A DNA stretch of 64,000 bases. Origin: Dryas octopetala. Lineage: Eukaryota > Streptophyta > Magnoliopsida > Rosales > Rosaceae. Below are positions 1 to 12,617 of this stretch, one piece after another. The notes under the pieces are model-generated. The model did not search any database. It was not told the origin of the DNA and saw only the letters and a list, made by a program, of their open reading frames with translations. Every line of letters begins with the position of its first letter. Position 1 is the stretch's first letter. The DNA lies in assembly GCA_963921425.1 (NCBI GenBank), contig OY992840.1:8062501-8126500 (forward strand). Direction: 5' to 3'. A program made the position numbers and the translations under genes.

Positions 1-2101
<2,101 letters not shown>

Positions 2102-2229
2102 CGCTTCTCCTTCTTCGATTAACCCAAAATTCTCACCCGAGCATAGTAATTTGGTAATTATACCCAAAAAAAATTAAAAACAAAATACAAATTAAATTTC
2201 AAAAAAATTAGAAAAAACCTAGGGATTAG

Positions 2230-2585
2230 GAAGTAGGGTTTTCAGTTTTTGCTTTTTGATTTTTGATTTTGATAACTCATATTATTTTTTCTCTCTCTTT
2301 GTCGCTCTGAAATTTGTTCGTGCGGGTTTGGTTTTAGCTACTCTTCTCAGCTTGGAGAGAATAACAGTGCGAGACAGAGACAGAGAGAGCGAGAGAAATC
2401 AGAGTCTTATAATTTATATGCGAGGGGTGTTTTGGTAATTTCGGTGACGTCGTTGGCGATAGATTGGCGAACGAACGACAACTCGTATCGTGTGGTTTTT
2501 CTTTTGTGAACGAGGGAGGGAGATCTAGTGTGTGATTTTTTTTAATAGATTCTGCAGAGGAGCGAGCGGAAGGGACACGTGGCGG
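2230..2585 (-). promoter_or_regulatory. Probable promoter elements upstream of the CK2-beta gene
   Basis: Within 500 bp upstream of the start codon are TAGGGTTTT (2234-2242; on the gene strand AAAACCCTA, a telo-box-like motif frequent near plant growth and translation genes), TGACGT (2445-2450, bZIP/CRE-like core) and a G-box CACGTG in the context ACACGTGGC (2576-2581). Motif presence is seen; use is inferred. The rest of the gap up to 3134 shows no gene. Confidence 0.35.
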
Positions 2586-3134
2586 ACGATAAGGGAATGT
2601 TGGGGAGATCGTCAGGTGGGGCCCGGGGGCCAGAGATATTTTCGCTGTTTATGGTTTTGGAAAAATGATTAATGAATAAAAATTAAAACCAAGTGAGATT
2701 TGTCATTTGTGTGAAGTTTGAAATTTTAAATAGAAAGAGAAAAAAGAAAATACATAATATTTTGATTGAATGGAAGGGAGTCACTGGGAATGGGAAATAG
2801 TTGTTGAAATTGGGTTGACATTCTTTTCAATCTCCCTTTCCCTGCTGGGAGGAAGGTGGGGCCCATGATGGTAATTGACACGTCATCATGAAGGAGTGTA
2901 TTTGTCACGTGCTGGAGAAGTGTGTGTTTAAAGAATGCTTTGGGTTTTGGCCCTTTGGGAACCAATTTGGTGAATACTGAATAGTATATTTTGTACAGAT
3001 AAGCTAGTGGGGGACTGAAGTACTGACTCAATTTGGCAACCTAATAAAGTGTTCAAGGCATGGGCCACTTGCCCAATGGACCCACTTGGCACCGTGGAAG
3101 ACTGAAGTAGAGAACATGTTTTTCACTAGGGTGT

Positions 3135-3732
3135 GGGCATTCTATTTCGACCACCTTTAGTGGATAATACTAAATGAAAATGAAAAAGGTATTTAACAAT
3201 TATCTGCTGAAATATTTGTATTTATTCGACACTTATCTGCCGAACATTGGTGGATATTTCAGTAGATGACCACCGAATGGATATGGATGATTTCATCATA
3301 TTTTTGCAATAAAGGGTAAAATAGAAAAAAATTTAGACAAAATATGTTAGAATGGTCTGCATAGCCTCACTTTTTTAAAACTTTAATTTTACCCTAAAAA
3401 TAAAAAATTTCAATTTTATTCGTTGGGTTATTCGATACTTGTGTGTCAAAATGTTTGTGGTTATTCGGCACTTAACTGCCGAACATTGGCAGAGTTTTCG
3501 GTAAGTAATTATCGAATGGAAATAAAAAAAACATTCGACAATATTCAGCCAAACATTGTCATTATATTTGGACGTAATCTGTCGAACTCCTTAGTATATT
3601 CGGTAGCATGCTGCCGAATAAGTCTGGGTGATTCTATAATTTTTTGCAAAAAAATAGTAAAATAGAAAAAATTTGTTCAAAATATATTAGGGTGGTCAAT
3701 TCAGCAATGAAGGGTGGTCGGAATAGCCTTCC
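3135..3732. repeat. MITE-like element with short inverted ends and internal palindromic motif
   Basis: The left end (GGGCATTCTATTTCGACCACC, shortened here to its core TTTCGACCACC at 3145-3155) is matched in reverse complement by GGTGGTCGGAATAGCC at 3713-3728. Inside, a roughly 240-bp unit occurs twice (about 3180-3385 and 3430-3730). It contains versions of TTCGGCAC..CTGCCGAACATTGG at 3227, 3463, 3534 and 3599. No coding capacity. The family was not identified. Confidence 0.6.
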
Positions 3733-3837
3733 TTTTATAATATTAAGATGAGTGGGAAAAAAAAATTGTGTATCTATAACATTTTGTGTGTATACTATGA
3801 ATGGATTTATTATTTCAGTAAAATTTATGATTGTGCT

Positions 3838-4150
3838 CTCAGACTATTGCACTTATATCAATTTACTCATCAGACTTCTAATTTGAAAAATTAAGTTACT
3901 TAACTTTTCAATTTTGCGTATTGAGGTAATTTCGTCAATTTTCTTGTAAAATGATACGAGTAATGGGCACATGACTATCATTTTTCCCTCAATAAAGACC
4001 CTTCGTGATGACCATTTGACTTTGTGTAAAAAGAACTTTGGATGGAAAGCGAGCAAATTAACGAATTTAGGCAAAATTGAAAAGTCAAGTACCTTAATTT
4101 TCCAAATTGAAAGTCTATTGAGTAAATTTATACAAATGCAATAGTCTGAG
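3838..4150. repeat. Fold-back MITE with about 80-bp inverted ends
   Basis: The sequence from CTCAGACTATTGCA (3838) through CTTTTCAATTTTGC is repeated in reverse complement at the right end, finishing GCAATAGTCTGAG at 4150. The two arms of about 80 bp differ at roughly one position in seven and enclose about 150 bp. There is no open frame of note. This is a non-autonomous DNA transposon relic in the gap between the CK2-beta and CCDC97 genes. Confidence 0.8.
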
Positions 4151-5176
4151 AAACAAAATGACAGTTATCTCCAATATTATTGATTTTGGCTCAATATTGG
4201 TTCTAGCCTTGTATCATATAATTGATTTAATAAGTACACATAATGTGGTAGATTATGTGAAATTTTAGCACTACTGTTTTCACCAAAATCATCCATTATA
4301 ATGTGTTTTCCTTCTTAGAAATAGAAAGGAGGATGCATTTACCACTAGAATTTTTAGACTGTATCCATAACAAGTAGTCACTTTGTTCTTTTTTTCTTTG
4401 GAACATAACAAATGAACAAGTCACTTTGTTTTTGTGCTTCTGTTGTTTTCATGCATCACTTAATTTGTTTTTGTTCTTCTATTTGGTCAAGCTTGACATC
4501 ATTAGGTTATAAATATTTAACTACAAGCTTATATTAAAATGGAAACTATTCCAACAATGGTATGTGTACTTGGTGAGAATCACATAATGATCACTTGACA
4601 GAAAGTCTCAATAAGCCTTCTAATTCACCCTGTAAATGGACTGCCACTCGAACTACTTGCTCATAAGCAGATCGCATAATTAATCAGCAAACCATCCTAG
4701 ATTCTCATATGGATTAGCTTCTGAACGTTCGCTTATCTGCAACATGTTCTGCCAGAAAATAACCCTAAAAAGAAAAAAGTTATGCCAGAATACCAAGGAA
4801 AATGCCAATTATTTTATTATTATAACTTCATTTTTTCCAATTCTCTCATTTGAGATGGGACCCATGATTATGAGATCCGTGTAAGTGTAACAACCCATTT
4901 CATGTGATAGACTTGAAAAGGAAAAACAAAACCAAAAAAATTCTCTCTGCGTGTGATCTAAATCACTCTAGAAGAATTTTTTTTTTTTTTCAAGTACTCA
5001 GAAGATGTTAAGGTTGAAAAACCCAGCAAACAACTAAAACAAACTGCTGGTGGTATATATTTTACAGAGAAAGTTGGTGTGTAATTACAACTGGAAAAGT
5101 AGGTAACAAAACTCTCTAGAAGAAAGAGTATTTCAGTTTGAGCGGACAGCAAAAAGTACATGCACTTCAATTCTTC
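4151..5176. other. Intergenic, no gene seen
   Basis: AT-rich spacer with a poly-T run near 4979-4990. It probably contains the 3' UTR of the leftward CCDC97 gene at its right end. No protein-coding signal or structured repeat was recognised. Confidence 0.5.
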
Positions 5177-7304
5177 TTAATCATCGGCAAAGTACTTATC
5201 CTCAGCATCATGGTTGGCTTCCCTCTGCCAGTGATCATCCAATGTCTCGTCATTGTCTATTTTTGTGTAATCTAAGTACTCATAATCTTCTCCTAACAAA
5301 AACTTCTGCTGCATGATGAAGGTGAATTGATCCATCTGATCTTGCAACTCTGCGGCAGATAAAGTTGCTTGCTCACCGTGCCCTGCTGTGGAGGTTTGAG
5401 CATCATTGGGGGCATCGGGATGATCCACAAGTGCCTGTAAGAGACGAGGCAAAGCTAGAAATGTCAGGAACAGCCAGCAAGATATGCTGTAACAACTAAC
5501 AAGAGCCAACTAAATAGATAATTAGAAATATTTAAACCATAAAAGAAGCAAAAAAAAAAAAACATCAGAGAAGCATTTTCCACCAAATTGATTGAGAGAC
5601 TAATTTTAATGTTTCATCAGTAAAAGAATATAGTTATAGAACCAAATATAGTGATGCCAGGTGGATATAACATTGACATAAAACTAACCAAGTAACACTA
5701 TTACCTTACCCTATTTCTAGTTTATCAATAATTATCTTGGAAACCAACTTGAATGAGATACGAGAAGGAAGTAAAACTGAGCACCAGTTATGGTGAATTT
5801 ATAATAAATGCTGCCAGCATCCTTGTCATAAACAACATAGATGATAAAGACAGAATGCCAATCAGCACTATAAGGTAGTAAAATATTTTGTAATTACAAC
5901 AATAGTTAACCAAAGAAGACCAGAGTAAGAGTGATCTGAAACCTGAAGTGCATAACTGTTGATTCTCATCATCATCCACTTTTTCTTTTAACCAAATATC
6001 ACCATGCACTAAATTTGGTCATTGACATGATATCCCTATCCCATGCAGTCATCTTACTGGCCAAAACTCCAAAATTCAACAAAGAGAATGCAGAAAATAG
6101 CCATATTATTTTCATGTTTTATCATGGAATTCAGCAGGAGTATTTATAAAATAAAATTTAGATAAGGAACATGAGACTTTTCAACTTTGCAAGTATATTT
6201 TTCACTAAGTTACCTCTGCAGATTGTGTGCTGCCCCCGTTAGCCTTCTTAGCTTCTAGGTCCTCTTCCTCTTCTTCTTCCTCCTCCTCCTCCTCCTCTTC
6301 TTCCTCTTCTTGCTGGTTTCTCTCGCTCCCAACCCAATCAATCTCAGCAACACCCAACCTCTGTTGCTCCCTTCTAATCTTTGCAACCAAAATTGCTTCC
6401 TCTGACCTCCTCAACAACGTGTCCGACCACCGCTCCCCAGGTCTTGCCATACTCCTGCCACTCGGATCCTGAAACTTCCCCACATACTCATGATGCAAGT
6501 ATGGCTCTCTCTCCCGCATTGCATCCTCCGAGAAATACTGCCTGTCAAACATCAACTTATTCAGGTAGGCTCGCCTCCGGTTCTTGACTGTAACTGACCT
6601 TGACTTCAATTCATCTGATGTTGGACTCATTAAACTCCTAAGATGCTTCACATGCCAATTGATTTCATAGTCATCTTTGAGCGCATCAAACTCCCGGAGC
6701 TCATCAAAGGTCAATTTTGACCCATAACGCTCTGAATAAATAAATCAAGAAAAAGGGTATTAGCAAAATTGGAAATGAAATTATTTGAAAGTACCATAAG
6801 CATTTCCATCTTATATTTTCTGAGATTGGGATCCTAAAATGATGATAATATCCACTCAACTCGAGGCTCATACAAGTCTTTGGCTTGCTCAAGTGAAGAC
6901 TACACAAAATATATATATATATATATATATCCTTTCCACTAATTCACTACTTTATAATTTATTGGCTTTGCCACATTAATACAAATTACAACATTGAATA
7001 AGCATAACAATTTTCCTTTCCACTAATTCCTTCAGTTTCAGCAACCAAACAGAAATTTAGGGTTTTGAAGAAAAATCCTAAATGAAATATAACGCATACC
7101 AAAATAGAGAGGTGGGAGAGATAAAAATAGGGTACCTAAGAAAACGGCGGCGTCTCTCTCGAGGAGGTCGAGGAGGATTTCCTTGCGATGAGAGGGATCG
7201 ATGGTGGTGGAGTGTAGGGCGCGCGGGAAGTAGAGGTCCTCCAACGACGATAATCTCTCCGATATGCTCTCTATCGCTTCGCTTCTCACTGCCTTCCTCT
7301 CCAT
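5177..7304 (-). CDS. CCDC97-domain protein (coiled-coil domain-containing protein 97 family)
   Basis: Three exons on the minus strand: 7304-7136, 6731-6214 and 5434-5177, giving 314 residues. The frame closes exactly at both splice joins (…FLERYGSKLTFDELREFD… and …QSAE-ALVDHPD…). The start MERKAVRSEAIES was chosen because the upstream part of the same frame is simple sequence. The domain spans most of the protein: RYGSKLTFDELREFDALKDD, then VKNRRRAYLNKL, EPYLHHEYVGKF, and the C-terminal signature FIMQQKFLLGEDYEYLDY with DDETLDDHWQREANHDAE. Between the two conserved halves sits an uninterrupted run of 16 glutamates. In animals CCDC97 is reported with the SF3b splicing complex; the plant role is not established, so a nuclear RNA-processing role is an inference. 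A G-box CACGTG lies at 7398-7403, about 95 bp upstream of the start. Confidence 0.9.
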
Positions 7305-8523
7305 CTCTGCTCTCCTCTCTTTCTCTCCCTCTCTCTCTGTGTCTCGGTCAGATCTCTCTCTAGGTGAAATTTCTGGGTTCGACGAGCACATGAGAGTCAC
7401 GTGGGCTCAAAATTAGCTGCCGTCCCTTTCATTCTGAATCTCTGATTAGGGATTAGACATTTTTTTTAATGGATGCTTTAATTAGAAATTTAAAACGAGA
7501 AAGAAATTTAACTCAAATTGTAGTCAATCTCAGGCTCTCAGCTAACCGCTTGGCAGATGCATTTTTAAGGGCATATGGAGCTTAAAATCTGCATCTACAA
7601 CCTAAATATATCATTACAATATAAAAAAATGTATATGCAACTTAAAATACATCTGCAAACTGAAAATATGCATATACAACCTAAAAATGTGCGAATGCAT
7701 CAACCGAACACTCGGCAGGCTTCGAGCGCTCACTTGCCAAGTGTTTGGTAGTATATTTTTTTTGTCTCTATGCTCGTATACACGGACAGATTGGGCTGAA
7801 ACTTACTTTTTTAATTAGTTGATTTTATAGTTAAAAAATTTTCAAAAACATGACTTGAGGATTATTTATTATTTTTCGTTTGTTTTTACAAAATGATCTT
7901 TTTATCTGGAAAAATCATAAGGAAAAGAAAAACTGGCAAAATCATAAAAGACACCATAATATAACACAAATATGCACGAAAAATTTGGTGTTCAAATTAA
8001 ATCCATAATTGATTGATACAATAATAAACACAATATTTAAAGGGTCAGGCTACTTTTTTTTTTTTTTAAGATAGTAACATGTTATCGATGATTTTGTTTA
8101 TTTTTTCTCTTATAAAAAAACCATATAAGCTATAATTTATTTTTTGGGTTTTTTTTTTTTTTTTTATAAATACTTATGCTTGAACGGTCCATTTGCAAAA
8201 ATATAGTGGTGAATCAGTCTATTTTAATGAGTCGAGTACTCGACACTATTCACCAAGCGCTCATCATTGTTGGTGAACATGAAAGAACCTATATGGGGGA
8301 ATATGAAAGAAGTAAAGCATTAATAAAATTCCAATTATAACAGCAAACATTAATAAAATTTTAAGATACATGCATGAATTTCTTATGTATGAACCTTATC
8401 CCAACGTTCTATGAATGCAACAGCGCCTTATCTGCATCATATAAGGACTTAAAATATGAGTTTTGGAGATAAAATAAAAACCAAAAATGATGCTCAATAT
8501 TAATTGAATGTTGTCTACCTTTA
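7305..8523. other. Intergenic, AT-rich, no gene seen
   Basis: It contains the CCDC97 promoter, poly-T runs, and a perfect 14-bp palindrome GTCGAGTACTCGAC at 8231-8244 flanked by GTGAAT and ATTCAC. A stretch near 7560-7700 repeats ATGCA..CAACCTAAAA-like phrases. Nothing coding. Confidence 0.45.
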
Positions 8524-9379
8524 GGGCATGTTTACTAAACTAGAATCGGAATGAGAATGAATCAAAATGAACAGGAATCAGAAAATCAGTCATTCTCATT
8601 AACGTGTTTATTAACCGTTAGGAGTGACAATGAAAATAAAGTTAATTTCTATAAACATGTTCACTAACTAGTAGGAATCAAAATAAAATGAGTTTGATTA
8701 CTAAAATGCTCTTATACAACATCCATTATATTTTTTAGATGCTATTTATTAATCACAATTTTTTAAATGATAAATATTCATTTTACTACGATTTATATTT
8801 CTATCAACTATTTATTAATCCATTATATTTTTTACAATTTTAATATTTTTATTTATTAATATTCACAATTTTTATATTTTTATTTATTACTCCATTTGCT
8901 AACTATTTATATTTACAATTTTAATACTTTTTACAATTTATTTCTATCAACTATTTAATATTCACAATTTTTTAATCCATTATATTTCTATACTATTTAT
9001 TAATCATAATTTTTTAAATGATAAAATAAAGAATATTTTTTATTTTTCATAAAGAATGTAAGGGCATTTTGGATATGAAAATTTTATTATGATTCCCCCT
9101 CCCTCATTCCAGACCCTCCTAAGGAATCTCATTCCCCCAAAATTAAGAATCTCATTCCTGATTTTGATGGGCTCCACATGCATTGCATTTCCCCTCCAAA
9201 TTTAGTAAACAAGGGAATGTGAATCATTCTCATTCCCAACTGTTAAGTAAATAAGAGAATGTGAATCATTCTCATTCTCAATTTTTAAGTAAACACATGA
9301 ATGTGAATGAGAATGCTTCCCAAATATTAGTAAACACAGAAATGAGAATCATTCTCATTCCCTTGAAGTAAACATGCCC
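8524..9379. mobile_element. PIF/Harbinger-like (Tourist-type) MITE, 856 bp
   Basis: The ends are GGGCATGTTTACT (8524) and its reverse complement AGTAAACATGCCC (9367-9379). Both are flanked by the 3-bp direct repeat TTA (8521-8523 and 9380-9382), the target duplication expected of PIF/Harbinger elements. Subterminal copies of GAATGAGAATGA and AGTAAACA-like phrases recur near both ends, as is usual for transposase binding regions. There is no transposase frame, so it is non-autonomous. It lies about 600 bp upstream of DXO1 and may contribute to its promoter. Confidence 0.85.
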
Positions 9380-9977
9380 TTACTTCAATTCTTCTTACAC
9401 CAGCCATTGTCTCCTTTGAATCCCTAGCCATTTGAGATAATTGTCCAACACAACATAATTATCATTATGACAACATATGCGCTAATAATCACAAAATTTT
9501 GTAGGGTTTGATTTTTTGTTTTTTTGGCCAATGTAGGGTTTGAACTTTAACGGTGAGATTTCTTTGATTTTCGATAATTATTCTTTTAGTAAAATTCATG
9601 AGTTTAAACAAGTTATTCATTTGGGAAAAAATTTTCAGTTAAGATTGCAAAAAATATATAACAGAAAGACCAAACTGAAAAAATTGAAACCTACCAAATG
9701 TGTTTTCGGGCTTAAACAAAAGACAAAAAATGTTGTTTACCCATTTTTTAGCTCCGAGTTATGGCCAAACAAAAAACAAAAGCTCTCAGTCCGCTCACCT
9801 GCGTGGACTCGTAATTACCCTCGTCCCAACTGCCATCCGAGTCACCTTTCCCCAACTCAGTCTCCCACATACAATTTCCAGCTCCTGAAACACACACACA
9901 CAGACAAAGACAGAGAAATTATTAAAACCAAAAATCCAAGCAAAACCCACAGCGATTTTCCCCGAAAACCTCTTCCA

Positions 9978-12586
9978 ATGGATTATTCAGAACAACACGT
10001 AGAAATCTTCGGCCCAGATGACGAAGACGACCGCAATAACCAAGATGGGACCCACTCATCCTCACCATCATCTTCCTCCTCATCGTCGTCGTCATCATCT
10101 TCATCGTCATCGGCCTCTTCTTCATCCAACGGCAGCGATGGAGGCGAGTCCAGCAGTGGCAATAGCCCAAGCGCGAGCAGTGGTGGTGGTGGTGAAGAAG
10201 ATGTAGAGAATGGTGAGGAGGTTGCCAACAGAAAAAGCAATAGGGGTTATTTTGGGGACGAAGACAAGGATCTGTTTGGCTCTGATAATGAAGATTACTG
10301 TAAAACCCCTGCTACTAGTCCTTTCCTTATTCCTGGTAATTACTTATTTTCTTGGTCTAGTTTAATAAATTTTTTGGTGTTTTTGGTTGCTTCTTTGGTT
10401 GTATTGATGAGTCTTACAGGATGCTTAGCATTCTGGTGTTCTGGTTGCTTATTGGATTATATTGATGGTTTTTGTAGCATGCCCAAGTGATTTTCTTGGA
10501 TGGGTAGTTTGCATTTGGTGATTTGGTTACTTATTATGTTGTATTGATGGGTTTTCTAGCTTATCCAAGTGGCCTTCTTTAATTGGCATTATGCATGTTG
10601 GTGTCCTACCCACTGTGTCTTTGGTTATATCCATGGTTTTTGTAGCATGCCCAAGTGATTTTCTTTGATGGGTATTTTGCATTTTGGTGATTTGGTTGCT
10701 TATAAGTTTGTGTTGACGGGTTTTCTAGCTACCCAAGTGGACTTCTTTAATGGGTATTTTGCATGTTGGTGTCCTATCCACTGGGTTTATTTTTATTTCT
10801 ATAATTTCTTTTTTTAATTTGTTGGTTTTGTGACTGTAATGATCGTTTCTTTGTGTGCCTTTTTGCTTTGTAATGCAGCAGATGTTGGGAGGGATTAATA
10901 TTTGATACTTGTAGGTTGGATTTTTTACCATGCAATATTGTTTAGCTTAAAAGATACGAGTTGTTAATGTTTCGGTCTGAATGCTTAGTTTGCTACTCTC
11001 TCTGAATTGTTGTTAGTTTTAAGCTTCATACTCATCAAACTATTCTTGGCAGTATTGCCTGTGGTACGCAATACTAATAATCCGGGTAGAGGGAATTTTG
11101 GGCGTGGTCGTTGGCAATCTGGGCATCAAAATGACAGAGGTGCAGGCCTCCTTCCCCGACCTGGACCGTATCCACAGAGGCATAATTACGGTTATGGTTC
11201 AAAGTTCTCAAATGGTCGTCATGATGAACGTTTTGTTTCGGAACTAAGACTTTCAAAGAGCGAAGAAACACTATCAAGAAAGATTATTGCATTTCAGGAA
11301 GTAAGTCAAGTGATTATTAATTTCTATGCTATTTTTTCTTACTGTAAGTCAAGTACTTTAAGGTTGATTTATTAATGTGCACGGAAACTGTCACAAAATC
11401 TGGATCATATATATTTGACTAATAAAGATTTTTTATCTGGGGAGTCTAATTTCAGACTGATTAGTATATTCCCTTTCTATAAAATAATTCATTAAGTCGT
11501 GCATTGGTTTTTGGTTCAAGTGATGCAAGTAGCATTCATTGGATATATCTGTGTCAGTATGGTAAATTGACTTGTTGATCAGTCATTTAACCCACATGTT
11601 GATAAGTTGTCCACGTGGACTGGCTGTTGCATGCTGTATAAATTAGTTGTTTTTGTTACTTTGCTAATTTGCTAATTTTATCCAATAGCCCTGTGAACTT
11701 GCTTGCTATAGTCGGGTTGAAGGTGGAGATGTCGTCTTTGATGATACCAGCTTGGTAAACTTTCTGTAGCTCGCTTTCTGAATGGTCATCCTTTTGAGGT
11801 TTTTCTTATATATGGTAATCCAGGCTGATTGTTACTCATTCATATTGTTCTTTATTCCACATTATTAGCGGCTTTTCAAGCGTCTTATTACTGAAGACAT
11901 TGGAGCTGATCTTAATGACGGTTTTGATACTTTTATTGCGAAGAAAGGTATTCTTTGTGTCTGAATTTTTGCAACTATGTGTGATTTTGAGATATGTAAT
12001 TGGGTGAGATATGAATATTGGAGTTAATTTGTTTTTGTATTTCTTCTGGGTTTTGCATATGAGGCCTAATCTTTGCATGCAAATATGTGTTCTTTTCTTT
12101 CTCTTTTTCCCCTCTAAAACAGATTTGGGCTCTCAAGGTTTTGGCGACCTTCTTGCCTGCATAAGAGACAAGAATGTTCCACTTCAAAATAATATTCATT
12201 TTGTGGTGAGAAACAAATTACACTTTAAGCATTCTGATTTTATCTCTCATATTTAGTTTATTAACTAATAAGTTTTTTCCACCTTTTTTTTTTTCTCTTT
12301 GACAGACTTTCCGTAACAATCTCAATAAGGTATCTGCTAAACCCTTTGCATTATTTTGTTCTCAAGATAATTTTCTTTGTCAGGTTCACCAGATATCTTG
12401 GATAAAACAGTGAGTTATGTCATGATTTGACATGTTTTTTCTGGTCAATTATGATTGACATGTAATGTGCTGTAATCTTGGATCAGAAGGTATAAATTTC
12501 AGCAGTAGAATGCACAAACCAGTTATGAACAGATCTCTGATGGCTGTTTTTAGGGGATGCATAAGTTACTGGCAAATTATCTTTAT

Positions 12587-12617
<31 letters not shown>

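Noticed and set aside
9983-10240. Acidic [10 protein letters not shown] frame on the minus strand
   Set aside because: Antisense shadow of the DXO1 serine run.
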